NCBI GenBank assembly: GCA_003513765.1
Contig: DONT01000006.1
Location: 173,032-237,031 of the forward strand
Length of the DNA: 64,000 nucleotides
Source of the DNA: Jeotgalicoccus sp.
GTDB taxonomy: Bacteria > Bacillota > Bacilli > Staphylococcales > Salinicoccaceae
Direction of reading: 5' to 3'
Shown: piece after piece, positions 41,833 to 52,104 of the stretch
Layout of the letters: each line of letters opens with the position of its first letter
Numbering within the stretch: the stretch's first letter is position 1
Position numbers and translations under genes: made by a program
The notes under the pieces: model-generated
What the model saw: only the letters and a program-made list of their open reading frames with translations
Database searches by the model: none
What the model was told of the DNA's origin: nothing

Positions 41833-42627
41833 ATGGTTGAATTTCCAATTGGTTTAACTGTTGCAGGCACTGATCCGACAGGCGGTGCGGGAGTACTCGC
41901 AGATCTTAAGGCAATGCATTCACGGGGTGTTTACGGGATGGCGGCGGTGACATCACTGACGGCACAAAACACACTCGGGGTGCAGGACGTTTACAACGTG
42001 CCGGCGGATTTTATCGACAAAGAACTGAACAGTATATTTTCAGACGAGGTACCGCATGCGATGAAGACCGGAATGGTCGCCGAGGCGGATATGATGACTG
42101 TAATTGCGGACTACATTAGAAAATATAACATTCCATACGTAATGGATCCGGTAATGATTGCAACGAGCGGGGACCGCCTGATGACGGACGCATCGATGTC
42201 GACGCTGATTGATACGCTGATTCCTCTGGCAACGATAGTGACCCCGAATCTGCACGAAGCAGAAGCAATTACAAAGATGACAATTCGGACGGAGGAAGAT
42301 ATTCACCGGGCGCTGAAAATATTCACTGATGATATGGGCGCAGAGAGTGTCATTATTAAAGGCGGTCATCTGTCAGGTGATGCGACTGATTATTTATATG
42401 ACGGTATAAATATTTCAACATTAACAGCAGCACGTATCGACACGGATCAGACTCATGGAACAGGCTGTACGTTTTCGGCAGTTTTAACTGCGGAGATTGC
42501 GAAAAGCCGGACGATTGATGAAGCGTTCAAAACGAGTAAAGCGTATATTACCAATGCGATACAAAATTCACCAGGTATCGGCAAAGGCAGCGGACCGGTG
42601 AACCATTTCAGTTATAAAGGGGAGTAA
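41833..42627 (+). CDS. thiD: Hydroxymethylpyrimidine (phosphate) kinase
   Basis: ThiD phosphorylates HMP and HMP-P to HMP-PP for thiamine assembly. The 264-residue protein has GTDPTGGAGVLADLKA near the N terminus and the anion hole/catalytic Cys in QTHGTGCTFSA. ATG 41833 follows TAGGAGGAC; the open frame extends back into the riboswitch but that part is not coding. It heads thiD-thiM-thiE. The gene tenA, which precedes thiD in S. aureus, is absent. Confidence 0.95.
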   Translation: MVEFPIGLTVAGTDPTGGAGVLADLKAMHSRGVYGMAAVTSLTAQNTLGVQDVYNVPADFIDKELNSIFSDEVPHAMKTGMVAEADMMTVIADYIRKYNIPYVMDPVMIATSGDRLMTDASMSTLIDTLIPLATIVTPNLHEAEAITKMTIRTEEDIHRALKIFTDDMGAESVIIKGGHLSGDATDYLYDGINISTLTAARIDTDQTHGTGCTFSAVLTAEIAKSRTIDEAFKTSKAYITNAIQNSPGIGKGSGPVNHFSYKGE

Positions 42628-42632
42628 TTATA

Positions 42633-43397
42633 ATGATAGAACAGTTAAGAAAAGACGTGCCGCTCGTTGTGTGCATTACGAATGATGTCGTGAAGCCGTT
42701 TACTGCAAACAGTCTCTTGGCACTCGGCGCATCTCCGATTATGAGCGGTGAAAAAAGTGAAGCGGCGGATATTTTAAAACATGCCGGTGCATTGCTGTTA
42801 AATATCGGCACATGCTCGGAAGATAAAGTAATGCTGTATGAAACGATGGCGAACTATGCTAATCAGTATAATATCCCCGTGGTGCTGGATCCGGTAGGCT
42901 ACGGCGCTTCGGCTTTTCGCAGAAATTTAACTGATAAACTGCTGAGTGATTATGATATTGCGCTGGTTAAAGGCAATGCGGGGGAAATACATGCATTAAG
43001 CGGTCAGGAAGCGGTGTCTAAGGGTGTTGATTCTATTATTGAAGGAAATACTCTTGATATTGCCCAAGCGGCACATGGGGTATTACACGTGCCTGTGCTG
43101 GTTACCGGTGAAACAGATGCGCTGGTTACCGGTGAACAGAGTATAGTAATGCACAACGGTCATCATTATCAGGAAAGAATTACAGGATCCGGCTGTGTGC
43201 TCGGTGCAATAGCGGCATCCTTTTTAGCTGTTGAAAACAAGGCGGAAAGTATTGTTGACGCGGTAAGCCTGTATAATATAGCAGCAGAAAAAGCGGCAGC
43301 ATCAGCAGGCGGGCCGGGAACATTTGCAGTTCAGCTTATCGATGAAATTTATAATTTTAAGAATGATGACTACGCTGCGAAAAGAGTGAAGTATTAA
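42633..43397 (+). CDS. thiM: Hydroxyethylthiazole kinase
   Basis: ThiM phosphorylates the thiazole moiety salvaged from thiamine. The 254-residue protein has VVCITNDVVKPFTANSLLALGASPIM, PVVLDPVGYGASAFR, and GSGCVLGA with the conserved Cys. Kinases thiD and thiM plus thiE without de novo thiC/thiG in view suggest precursor salvage here. Tight 5-bp spacing from thiD, SD AAGGGGAG. Confidence 0.95.
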   Translation: MIEQLRKDVPLVVCITNDVVKPFTANSLLALGASPIMSGEKSEAADILKHAGALLLNIGTCSEDKVMLYETMANYANQYNIPVVLDPVGYGASAFRRNLTDKLLSDYDIALVKGNAGEIHALSGQEAVSKGVDSIIEGNTLDIAQAAHGVLHVPVLVTGETDALVTGEQSIVMHNGHHYQERITGSGCVLGAIAASFLAVENKAESIVDAVSLYNIAAEKAAASAGGPGTFAVQLIDEIYNFKNDDYAAKRVKY

Positions 43398-44011
43398 TGA
43401 AGAAAGAAATACTGAGATTATATCTGATTGCGAGCTCCGGCAGTTTTAAAAATCCGCTTGAAGATTTGGAAACAGCATTCAAGTCAGGGGTGACATGCTT
43501 TCAGCTCCGGGAAAAGGGCAGTGATATTAAAACAGGTGAAGACCTGAAAGATTTTGCACTGGAAATTAAGTCGCTGTGCAGACAATACGGCGTGGCGTTT
43601 ATTATTAACGACGATGTAAAACTGGCTGAAGAAATCGAAGCGGACGGCATTCATATCGGCCAGGATGATATGGACCCTGATATGCTGCCGGCTTACTTTA
43701 ACGATAAAATCATCGGTTTATCGGTTGGCAATGTAGCGGAACTTGAATCGAGCAGCCTCGACAGAGTATCCTATCTCGGCATCGGTCCGGTATTCAGCAC
43801 TTTATCGAAAGATGATGCCGGAGATGCTATCGGTACAGATGGTTTAAAAGAAGTAGCGAAAAGAACAAAACTGCCGACTGCAGCAATAGGCGGCATTACT
43901 GAACAGAACTATAAATCCTGTCTTGAAAACGGAGCAGATGGCGTTTGTGTGATCTCCGCAATTACCCAATCGGATAATATTGAACAAACCGTGACAGCTT
44001 TGTTGCAGTAA
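43397..44011 (+). CDS. thiE: Thiamine-phosphate synthase
   Basis: ThiE joins HMP-PP and thiazole phosphate to thiamine monophosphate. The 204-residue TIM-barrel protein has CFQLREKG (residues about 32-39), INDDVKLAEEIEADGIHIGQDD, and GIGPVFSTLSKDDAG, the diphosphate-binding loop. It overlaps thiM by one base (TAATG). No terminator is obvious before yidC. Confidence 0.95.
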   Translation: MKKEILRLYLIASSGSFKNPLEDLETAFKSGVTCFQLREKGSDIKTGEDLKDFALEIKSLCRQYGVAFIINDDVKLAEEIEADGIHIGQDDMDPDMLPAYFNDKIIGLSVGNVAELESSSLDRVSYLGIGPVFSTLSKDDAGDAIGTDGLKEVAKRTKLPTAAIGGITEQNYKSCLENGADGVCVISAITQSDNIEQTVTALLQ

Positions 44012-44110
44012 CTATGTGAAATATTGTACGGATACTATGAAATTGGTTTTTATACACCTTTATTTATGGTACAATCTTTTTTATGTGAGATAAAACTTAG
44101 AGGTGAAGAA

Positions 44111-44974
44111 ATGATTAAAAAGTGGCTATTACCAGCGACTATGGTACTCGTACTATTCCTCGCCGGGTGTGACTATTCCCAACCTGAGAATAGAGACGGC
44201 TTCTTCTATAACACTCTCGTCCAGCCAATGGATACGTTACTGCACTGGCTTGGAGATAATCTGGACAATAACTATGGTCTGGCTATTATCGTCATCACGC
44301 TGATTGTGAGACTGGCAATTTTCCCATTCATGATGCGTACATACAAAAATCAGATGATGATGAGAGAAAAAATGAAGATTGTCAAACCTGAAATGGAAGC
44401 AATCCAGCAGCGAGTTAAAGTTGCGACGACGCAGGAAGAAAAAATGGCAGCCCAGCAGGAAATGATGGGTCTTTATAAGAAGCATGATATAAATCCGCTG
44501 AACATGGGTTGTTTACCTATTCTTATACAGATGCCGGTTGTTATGGCGTTATACTTTGCATTAAGATTCCCTTCAGAAGGCGGAATTACTTCTCACCCGG
44601 ACTTCTTATGGATGAACTTAACACAGACAGATTACTTCATGGTTGCAATTGCAGGTATTGTATACGCAATTCAAGCTTGGGTATCAACACGCTATGTAGC
44701 AGAAGAGCAGCGCAAACAAATGCAGCTGTTCATGTACATCTCGCCAATAATGATCATCTGGATTTCAGCAATTTCACCATCAGCACTCCCATTATACTGG
44801 GCAGTCGGCGGTATCTTCCTGATATTCCAAACTTGGGCGGGTAACACGTTCTATCGTAAGAAAGTTAACGAAGAAATGGCTCCGATTATCGCCGCACACG
44901 AACGTGAGCAGGCAGAAAAAGAAGCACGTGTTAAAAACGCTAAAGTTAAGCCTAAGAAAAAACGTAAAAAATAA
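44111..44974 (+). CDS. yidC: Membrane protein insertase YidC/OxaA, lipoprotein type
   Basis: YidC inserts membrane proteins with or without Sec. The 287-residue precursor starts at ATG 44111 after AGAGGTGAAG, with a lipoprotein signal LAGC (Cys20), typical of Gram-positive YidC. TM2 begins near NNYGLAIIVITLIVRLAIFPFM with the conserved Arg in the hydrophilic groove, followed by the cytoplasmic loop and four more helices. The tail is very basic (KVKPKKKRKK). The open frame extends upstream to 44024 but has no SD there. A strong terminator follows. Confidence 0.95.
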   Translation: MIKKWLLPATMVLVLFLAGCDYSQPENRDGFFYNTLVQPMDTLLHWLGDNLDNNYGLAIIVITLIVRLAIFPFMMRTYKNQMMMREKMKIVKPEMEAIQQRVKVATTQEEKMAAQQEMMGLYKKHDINPLNMGCLPILIQMPVVMALYFALRFPSEGGITSHPDFLWMNLTQTDYFMVAIAGIVYAIQAWVSTRYVAEEQRKQMQLFMYISPIMIIWISAISPSALPLYWAVGGIFLIFQTWAGNTFYRKKVNEEMAPIIAAHEREQAEKEARVKNAKVKPKKKRKK

Positions 44975-44993
44975 GAAAATATTAATTTTTGAG

Positions 44994-45024
44994 AGCGGAA
45001 CCCGGTGAGGGTTCCGCTTTTTTT
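44994..45024 (+). terminator. yidC terminator
   Basis: A perfect 10-bp GC-rich stem (44994-45003 with 45009-45018), loop GGTGA, followed by seven Ts. Confidence 0.94.
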
Positions 45025-45064
45025 GCTGCAGGGATAGAATGAGAGTAGTTTTAGCCGGGCTACG

Positions 45065-45228
45065 GGCATGTTAAAGTACGACGGCGAGATGGTGTCGTAC
45101 TCGAAGGCATGTTAAAGTACGACGGCGAAGCGGTGTTGTACTCGAAGTGGTGTTAAAGTACGACGGCGAGATGGTGTCGTACTCGAGGGCATGTTAAAGT
45201 ACGACGGTGAAGCGATGTTGTACTCGAA
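45065..45228. repeat. Tandem repeat, 41-bp unit, four copies in alternating variants
   Basis: Units start at 45065, 45106, 45147 and 45188. Copies 1 and 3 contain a perfect 7-bp inverted repeat GTACGAC/GTCGTAC; copies 2 and 4 have GTACGAC/GTTGTAC with a G:U pair. So the array is a duplicated 82-bp dimer with a hairpin in every unit. It lies between the convergent yidC and cls genes and between their terminators. No open frame with a SD runs through it. Confidence 0.95.
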
Positions 45229-45249
45229 GAGATTAAATCGAACAAAAAG

Positions 45250-45279
45250 ACCCCGCAGCTCACACATAAGCTGCGGGGT
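45250..45279 (-). terminator. cls terminator
   Basis: A perfect 11-bp GC-rich stem (45250-45260 with 45269-45279), 8-nt loop, with CTTTTTG following on the minus strand, just past the cls stop codon. Confidence 0.93.
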
Positions 45280-45290
45280 TTCTATATAAA

Positions 45291-46775
45291 TTATAAAATC
45301 GGTGATATTAAATTAGCGAGGCCTTCTTTCATTTTTATCCATAAGCCCCGGCTTTCATATTTGTCCTCTGTGAGTATTTCGCAATGTTTAATATCATCTT
45401 CAAATATTTTGCGGTGTTTCGTTGCTTCCTTCTCGCCGTACATAAATGCATTGACTTCAAAGTTTAAAATAAAGCTGCGGTTATCAATATTTGTCGTTCC
45501 GACTGACACAACTTCATCATCGATAATAAATACTTTCTGATGCAGGAAGCCGGGCTGATACATGTATACTTCCGCACCCATTCTCATCAGTGAGGCAACG
45601 TTTGAGTATGTTGCCCAGTATACAAATGGATGATCCGGGAAGCTTGGAATCATTATTTTAACACGCACACCCGATAATATGGCGATGCGTATCGCTTCCA
45701 TTATTGACTGATCGGGAATGAAGTAGGGCGACTGAATATGAATCGTATGCTGCGCTCTGTAAATCATCTTCAGGTATCCAAATTTAATCTGCTGATAATT
45801 TTCATCCGGTCCGCTCGAAGCGATTTGCATCGTTGTCTTGCCGACAGAGTCAATCTCAGGAAAGTAATGATCCTCATGTTTCATATTATTGCGCGTATCG
45901 TGCGAGTTCCAGTCCAGCATGAAGCGGAGCTGCAGTGATTTAACAGCATTTCCTTCAATGCGGAGATGAGTATCACGCCAATCGCCCATCTTCGGATCAC
46001 GTCCGAGATATTCATCGCCGACGTTGGCACCGCCGATATATCCAACCTTGCCGTCGATTACGACGATCTTGCGGTGATTCCGGTTATTAATACGGGGGTT
46101 AATTAACGGCAGTTTGCTCGGGAAAAATGCTTCGACCAAACCACCGGCATGCCGGATATCGCTGAAATTTCTAAGCGATAAAGACCGGGAGCCGATGTCG
46201 TCGTAGAGAATACGTACGGAGACGCCTTCTTTTTGTTTTTGAAGCAGAGCTTTATAAAGCTGTGTACCGATATTATCCATTTTAAAAATATAATACTGGA
46301 AATGGATATGATCTTCAGCTGCTTCAATGTCTTTTAGCATCTGATCGAATTTTTTATTCATATCGGTAAAAGTCGTCACGTCATTATTGCTCGTTACAAA
46401 TGACTGGTTGTTATAAAGAAGCATATGAATTTGTTTTTTATGTTTCTCTGCAATGGGATTTGAAAATGTTAAACGGTTATGTTTGATTTCCTCAAGCTGC
46501 TCGCTGACCAGATGTTCCAGTCCGACTTTATCGTCTTCATCCAGTTTGAAAAGTTCCTGCCGGTAAATCGTACGGCCGAAAAGCATGTAGAGTATGAAGC
46601 CGACAATCGGCAGAAAGAACAGGACTAAAATCCATGCCCATACGCTCTGGGCGCTGCGGCGTTCAAGAAAGACAAGCCCGCCGGCTAAAAGGAAGTTAAT
46701 TATAAATAAGATGACAGTAATAATTGTCACTAGAGTAGCATCTGTAATGTAAATGTTCCAAATTGGTATCGTCAT
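45291..46775 (-). CDS. cls: Cardiolipin synthase
   Basis: Cls condenses two phosphatidylglycerols to cardiolipin. The 494-residue protein has two N-terminal transmembrane helices (about residues 10-30 and 40-62) and two phospholipase D HKD motifs, HRKIVVIDGKVGYIGGANVGDEY and HQKVFIIDDEVVSVGTTNIDNRSF. Full length and intact. GAAGGTGG precedes the ATG on the minus strand. It corresponds to staphylococcal cls2 by position near rodA and murF. Confidence 0.96.
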   Translation of the reverse strand: MTIPIWNIYITDATLVTIITVILFIINFLLAGGLVFLERRSAQSVWAWILVLFFLPIVGFILYMLFGRTIYRQELFKLDEDDKVGLEHLVSEQLEEIKHNRLTFSNPIAEKHKKQIHMLLYNNQSFVTSNNDVTTFTDMNKKFDQMLKDIEAAEDHIHFQYYIFKMDNIGTQLYKALLQKQKEGVSVRILYDDIGSRSLSLRNFSDIRHAGGLVEAFFPSKLPLINPRINNRNHRKIVVIDGKVGYIGGANVGDEYLGRDPKMGDWRDTHLRIEGNAVKSLQLRFMLDWNSHDTRNNMKHEDHYFPEIDSVGKTTMQIASSGPDENYQQIKFGYLKMIYRAQHTIHIQSPYFIPDQSIMEAIRIAILSGVRVKIMIPSFPDHPFVYWATYSNVASLMRMGAEVYMYQPGFLHQKVFIIDDEVVSVGTTNIDNRSFILNFEVNAFMYGEKEATKHRKIFEDDIKHCEILTEDKYESRGLWIKMKEGLANLISPIL

Positions 46776-46898
46776 AGGTGTCCACCTTCTTTGAAAGTTA
46801 AAAAGTTAATAAGTCTGTAATAATTAATATCTGAAAAGTATAGATAATTATAGCATAAACGAGTACAATTAAGTTAGCTATAAAAAGGGAGTGTCAAT

Positions 46899-47048
46899 AT
46901 GCGCAAAAACGACAAAAGCAAAGTCAAAGAAGTCGTCCAGATGCTGCATGAACTCGGTGTTAAAGTGACGGTTTCCAAGTCAAGATTCGAAATTATCAAC
47001 CGCATAGCAAATAAAGATCAACTCAGACTGAAAGAAAATAATATTTAA
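46899..47048 (+). CDS. Small basic protein of 49 residues, unknown
   Basis: ATG 46899 follows AAAAAGGGAGTG with good spacing and opens a 49-codon frame. The product is charged and helical: MRKNDKSKVKEVVQMLHELG, then VKVTVSKSRFEIINRIANKD. There is no signal peptide or membrane helix. A TACAAT lies about 25 bp upstream, and a terminator begins 3 bases after the stop, so it is a compact, independent transcription unit between divergent cls and convergent rodA. I do not recognise a family. Confidence 0.7.
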   Translation: MRKNDKSKVKEVVQMLHELGVKVTVSKSRFEIINRIANKDQLRLKENNI

Positions 47049-47051
47049 AAT

Positions 47052-47090
47052 AAAAACTGCTGAGGAGGGAAATTCCCTTCAGCAGTTTTT
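47052..47090. terminator. Bidirectional terminator between the 49-codon gene and rodA
   Basis: A 12-bp stem (47052-47063 with 47079-47090) plus an inner GGGAA/TTCCC pairing, with A-run and T-run flanks. The rodA stop codon overlaps its distal arm. Confidence 0.9.
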
Positions 47091-48276
47091 ATATATTTTT
47101 AGCGCCTTTACTGAGGTGATGGAAATACATGCTCAGCAGAATTCCGACAGCAAGCATATTTGACCACAGTCCGCTTCCTCCGTAACTGATGAACGGCAGA
47201 GGAAGTCCGGTAATCGGCAGCAATTGAATCGTCATGCCGATATTCTGGATAATATGAAAGACGAGTAAAGCAATATAACCGATAACAAAATACGATGCAA
47301 AGCTGTCCGTTGCCATAAATGCCATACGGATTAAATGCATAATCAGCATAAACAGCACGATAATTACAATGGTTGAACCGATAAAACCGAATTCTTCACC
47401 GATAATTGTAAAAATGAAGTCGGTATGGTTTTCAGGAATATAAATAATACCCTCAGTATATCCCTTCCCCGTGATTCCCCCTGAACCGATTGCGATAAGC
47501 GAGTTCGTCAGCTGAAATCCGCTGTCGGACTGAAATGCTTCCGGCGTAATCCAGGAATAGATGCGTTCGAACTGGTAAGGATGTATACCGAGATAACGTT
47601 CAAGCAAATCGGGCCGGTATAAAATACCGAGTATCAGTGCAAGACCGGTTGAAGCAGCAACAGAAAGAGTCGGGATAATCAGCCACCAGCTGATTCCTGA
47701 AACAACGACGAGCCCGAGGAAGATAGCAATCATTACGAGCACCGTTCCAAGATCGTTCTGCAGCAGAATAAAGAGCATCGGCAGAATGGAAACTAAAATC
47801 AGTTTTACCAGCAGTCTTAGATCCATGGATAATGTATTCGTTAATTTATATTTGTTATGCTGGCTGATGACATATGCCATCGTTAAAATATAAATGATTT
47901 TTACAAACTCGGAAGGCTGGATACTGAAGAATCCAAATTGATACCAGCTTTTTGCGCCGTTTATAATTGGAGTCACTGATGACACAGGTGCGACATATAG
48001 TATGACCAGGCTCAGCACACCTAAAATGTATAATGCCCACGTATAGTTTTTAATGAATTTAAACGGTACGAGCATTAAACCGAAAGCAAGGACGAAACCT
48101 AAACCGTAAAACGCCATCTGGCGCGTGCTGAAATCCGTACCGTACTGCCCGCTGGTCATGGCCGAACTGATGGAAACAACACTGATTGCAGCAAGCATCA
48201 GAATTAAAATAACAAGAATCCAGTCGATGCGTGCAAAAAAGTTTGAATTTTGACGTGTATATTTGTTATTACTCAA
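47089..48276 (-). CDS. rodA: SEDS peptidoglycan polymerase RodA
   Basis: RodA polymerises glycan strands for side-wall or septal synthesis. The protein (about 395 residues) has ten predicted helices and SEDS signatures: FGFFSIQPSEFVKI, LLQNDLGT with the essential Asp, ENHTDFIFTIIGEEFG, and GLPLPFISYGGS. I favour TTG 48276, five bases after AGGTGA; a GTG at 48285 lies in that SD. It is divergent from murF. In S. aureus ddl lies between rodA and murF; here it does not. Confidence 0.93.
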   Translation of the reverse strand: MSNNKYTRQNSNFFARIDWILVILILMLAAISVVSISSAMTSGQYGTDFSTRQMAFYGLGFVLAFGLMLVPFKFIKNYTWALYILGVLSLVILYVAPVSSVTPIINGAKSWYQFGFFSIQPSEFVKIIYILTMAYVISQHNKYKLTNTLSMDLRLLVKLILVSILPMLFILLQNDLGTVLVMIAIFLGLVVVSGISWWLIIPTLSVAASTGLALILGILYRPDLLERYLGIHPYQFERIYSWITPEAFQSDSGFQLTNSLIAIGSGGITGKGYTEGIIYIPENHTDFIFTIIGEEFGFIGSTIVIIVLFMLIMHLIRMAFMATDSFASYFVIGYIALLVFHIIQNIGMTIQLLPITGLPLPFISYGGSGLWSNMLAVGILLSMYFHHLSKGAKNI

Positions 48277-48370
48277 GAAAGTCACCTAATTCGTATAGAA
48301 ATCATGACATTTAGTATACAACTATTTTATAATTATAAACAGTAAATACAAAACATTAGGATGAAAAATT

Positions 48371-49723
48371 ATGATAAAAGCGACTATAGAACAAATATCA
48401 AAATTCTGCGGGGGGACGATGAACAGCCGTGCAGAAGCGATTAAAAACAGCGCGATTAAAGGTGTATCCATCGATACACGGACGATAGAAGAAGGAAATG
48501 TGTTCGTGCCTTTTAAAGGAGAATATGCCGATGGCCACAGATTTATAGAGATGGCATTCTCAAAAGGCGCAGGAGTCACGCTCAGTGAAGAGCCGTACGG
48601 AGAATCGGATTATCCGGTCATCCACGTGACTGACGGGCTTGCAGCTCTTCAAAGTATTGCCCGGGAGTATTTAACGCTGGTGAATCCTGCAGTAATCGCA
48701 GTGACAGGCTCCAATGGTAAAACGACGACGAAAGATATGCTTGAATGCGTCTTAAGCACGAAATACAAAGTGCAGAAAACGCCCGGCAACTTTAATAATG
48801 AAATTGGCATGCCTCTGACAATTTTACAATTGGACGAAGATACAGAAGTATCTATTCTGGAAATGGGTATGGATAAAGTGGGGGATATAAATTTCTTAAG
48901 CAGAATGGCTGAGCCCGATATTGCTGTGATTACGAGTGTTGGAGAATCGCACATCGAGATGCTGGGATCGAGAGAGAACATTGCCAAAGCGAAATACGAA
49001 ATAGTCGATTATTTAAAAGATGACGGCACATTTATCTATTCTAGAGATTATCCGCTTCTGGATGCACTTGCTGATAAAGACACGGCATATGATATTCAGA
49101 CTGCAGGACTTCTTTTGAGCAATCAGCACACAATCAGCAGCGTAACTGAAGATGATCAGGGTACACACTTTACTTTTAAAGAAGTACAGTTCGATATTCC
49201 GCAGCTCGGTATTCACAACGCACTGAACGCCTCTCTCGCAATTCTTGCGGGAGAAAAGCTTGGTGTGTCGCTAAAAGAAGCACAAAAAAACCTCTCCAGA
49301 CTTGAAGTGACGAGTATGAGAATGGAACGCGTGACGCATGACAGCGGTGCATTAATTGTCAACGACGCCTACAACGCATCAAAAGCGAGTATGATCAGTG
49401 CTGTAGATACAGTTGGCCGCATGGCTCATACAAACAAGATTCTTGTACTGGCTGATATTCTGGAGCTCGGGAGTTACAAACAGGAACTTCACGAAGACGT
49501 TGCACACTTTATTAATGAAGAAACGTATCAGTTTACGAAAATTTATACCTTCGGTGACGGCGCGAAATATATTCACGATGCTTTAATGGTGGGTGAGAAA
49601 GAACATGCATCATCAATTGAGGAACTGCGTGATAAAGTAAGTGAACATTTTAAAGAAGACACAGTTATTCTGCTGAAAGGATCACGCGGTATGGCAGTCG
49701 AAAGGGTGATTGACGATATCTAA
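48371..49723 (+). CDS. murF: UDP-MurNAc-tripeptide D-Ala-D-Ala ligase
   Basis: MurF adds D-Ala-D-Ala to the UDP-MurNAc tripeptide. The 450-residue protein has the Mur ligase P-loop VTGSNGKTTTKDML, GNFNNEIGMPLTIL, and the C-terminal VNDAYNASKASM with the LADILELGSY segment. Its usual partner ddl is not adjacent. The 3' end overlaps the following esterase gene. Confidence 0.96.
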   Translation: MIKATIEQISKFCGGTMNSRAEAIKNSAIKGVSIDTRTIEEGNVFVPFKGEYADGHRFIEMAFSKGAGVTLSEEPYGESDYPVIHVTDGLAALQSIAREYLTLVNPAVIAVTGSNGKTTTKDMLECVLSTKYKVQKTPGNFNNEIGMPLTILQLDEDTEVSILEMGMDKVGDINFLSRMAEPDIAVITSVGESHIEMLGSRENIAKAKYEIVDYLKDDGTFIYSRDYPLLDALADKDTAYDIQTAGLLLSNQHTISSVTEDDQGTHFTFKEVQFDIPQLGIHNALNASLAILAGEKLGVSLKEAQKNLSRLEVTSMRMERVTHDSGALIVNDAYNASKASMISAVDTVGRMAHTNKILVLADILELGSYKQELHEDVAHFINEETYQFTKIYTFGDGAKYIHDALMVGEKEHASSIEELRDKVSEHFKEDTVILLKGSRGMAVERVIDDI

Positions 49724-50423
49724 AATCGGAGTGCTGTTTTTACACGGCTATACAGGCGGACGCTTTGAGCTGGAACCGACATTTCAATATTTAAAGAAGC
49801 GCTATGATTTTGAATATGAATTCCCCCAGTATCCAGGTCATGGCACGACGCTTGATTTATCCTTGGCAACCGGGGACGACTGGTATGAGGAAGCGGAGAA
49901 AGCATATTTTAATTTAGCGTCCCGCACCGATAAAATATACGTCATTGGTTTTTCAATGGGCGGGGTGTTCGCGAGTTTTATCGCGCAGAACTTCCATGTC
50001 GATAAGCTGGTGTTAATTGCCCCGGCATTTGATCATACGAAATTAAGCAGACTCAACAGGATTAAGCTGTCACCCGCTGAGGTGAACGATCATTTGAAAC
50101 TGAATCTGATGTCCAGAGTCAGGCCGAGATTAAAAAACATTCCCATCAGAGCAATGCAGGAATTTATTAAGATTGTGGATGCCAAAATTGGCGACCTCGA
50201 GAGTATTCACTGTGATACGCTCATAATTCACGGAAAGATTGATCTGCTCGTGCCTTACCCGACGAGTATTGAAGCACAGAAAAGAATCCCGCATTCAAAA
50301 CTTGTACTTATGGAACACACACCGCACCTGATTATGTTCACAGAAGATAAGCTGCTGGAGCTGAATATACTGACTGAGAGATTTTTATTTCTTGACGTCC
50401 AGTTAAAACATCTTGTGGATTAA
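49710..50423 (+). CDS. Carboxylesterase, alpha/beta-hydrolase (Est30-like)
   Basis: The 237-residue protein has the oxyanion motif LFLHGYTGG near the N terminus, nucleophile elbow GFSMGG (in VIGFSMGGVFASF), an acid in KIDLLVPYPTS and the catalytic His in EHTPHLI. These are the features of Est30-type carboxylesterases or monoglyceride lipases. TTG 49710 overlaps the last codons of murF and lies directly behind AAAGGGTGA. The physiological substrate is unknown; linkage to murF is positional only. Confidence 0.82.
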   Translation: MTISKIGVLFLHGYTGGRFELEPTFQYLKKRYDFEYEFPQYPGHGTTLDLSLATGDDWYEEAEKAYFNLASRTDKIYVIGFSMGGVFASFIAQNFHVDKLVLIAPAFDHTKLSRLNRIKLSPAEVNDHLKLNLMSRVRPRLKNIPIRAMQEFIKIVDAKIGDLESIHCDTLIIHGKIDLLVPYPTSIEAQKRIPHSKLVLMEHTPHLIMFTEDKLLELNILTERFLFLDVQLKHLVD

Positions 50424-50486
50424 AGTGTTAAGTGTTACTATAGAGAAGTTGTACATGCGAGAAATGAAATAGTCAAAGGAGACTAA

Positions 50487-52007
<1,521 letters not shown>

Positions 52008-52020
52008 TAATGATTTTATA

Positions 52021-52050
52021 AAGCATTCACTTTTAAGTGAATGCTTTTTT
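52021..52050 (+). terminator. cshA terminator
   Basis: An 11-bp stem (52021-52031 with 52036-52046), 4-nt loop, followed by six Ts. Confidence 0.92.
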
Positions 52051-52104
52051 ATGTTTTCTGAGTGTTGTATCATAGAGGTAAACTAACAGTTGGAAGGGTT
52101 GCTT

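Noticed and set aside
44024..44110. N-terminal extension of yidC
   Set aside because: It would bury the lipoprotein signal peptide. ATG 44111 has an SD and gives a proper lipobox at Cys20.
45065..45228. Possible CRISPR array or CRISPR-like element
   Set aside because: The units are contiguous with no unique spacers, and no cas genes are present.
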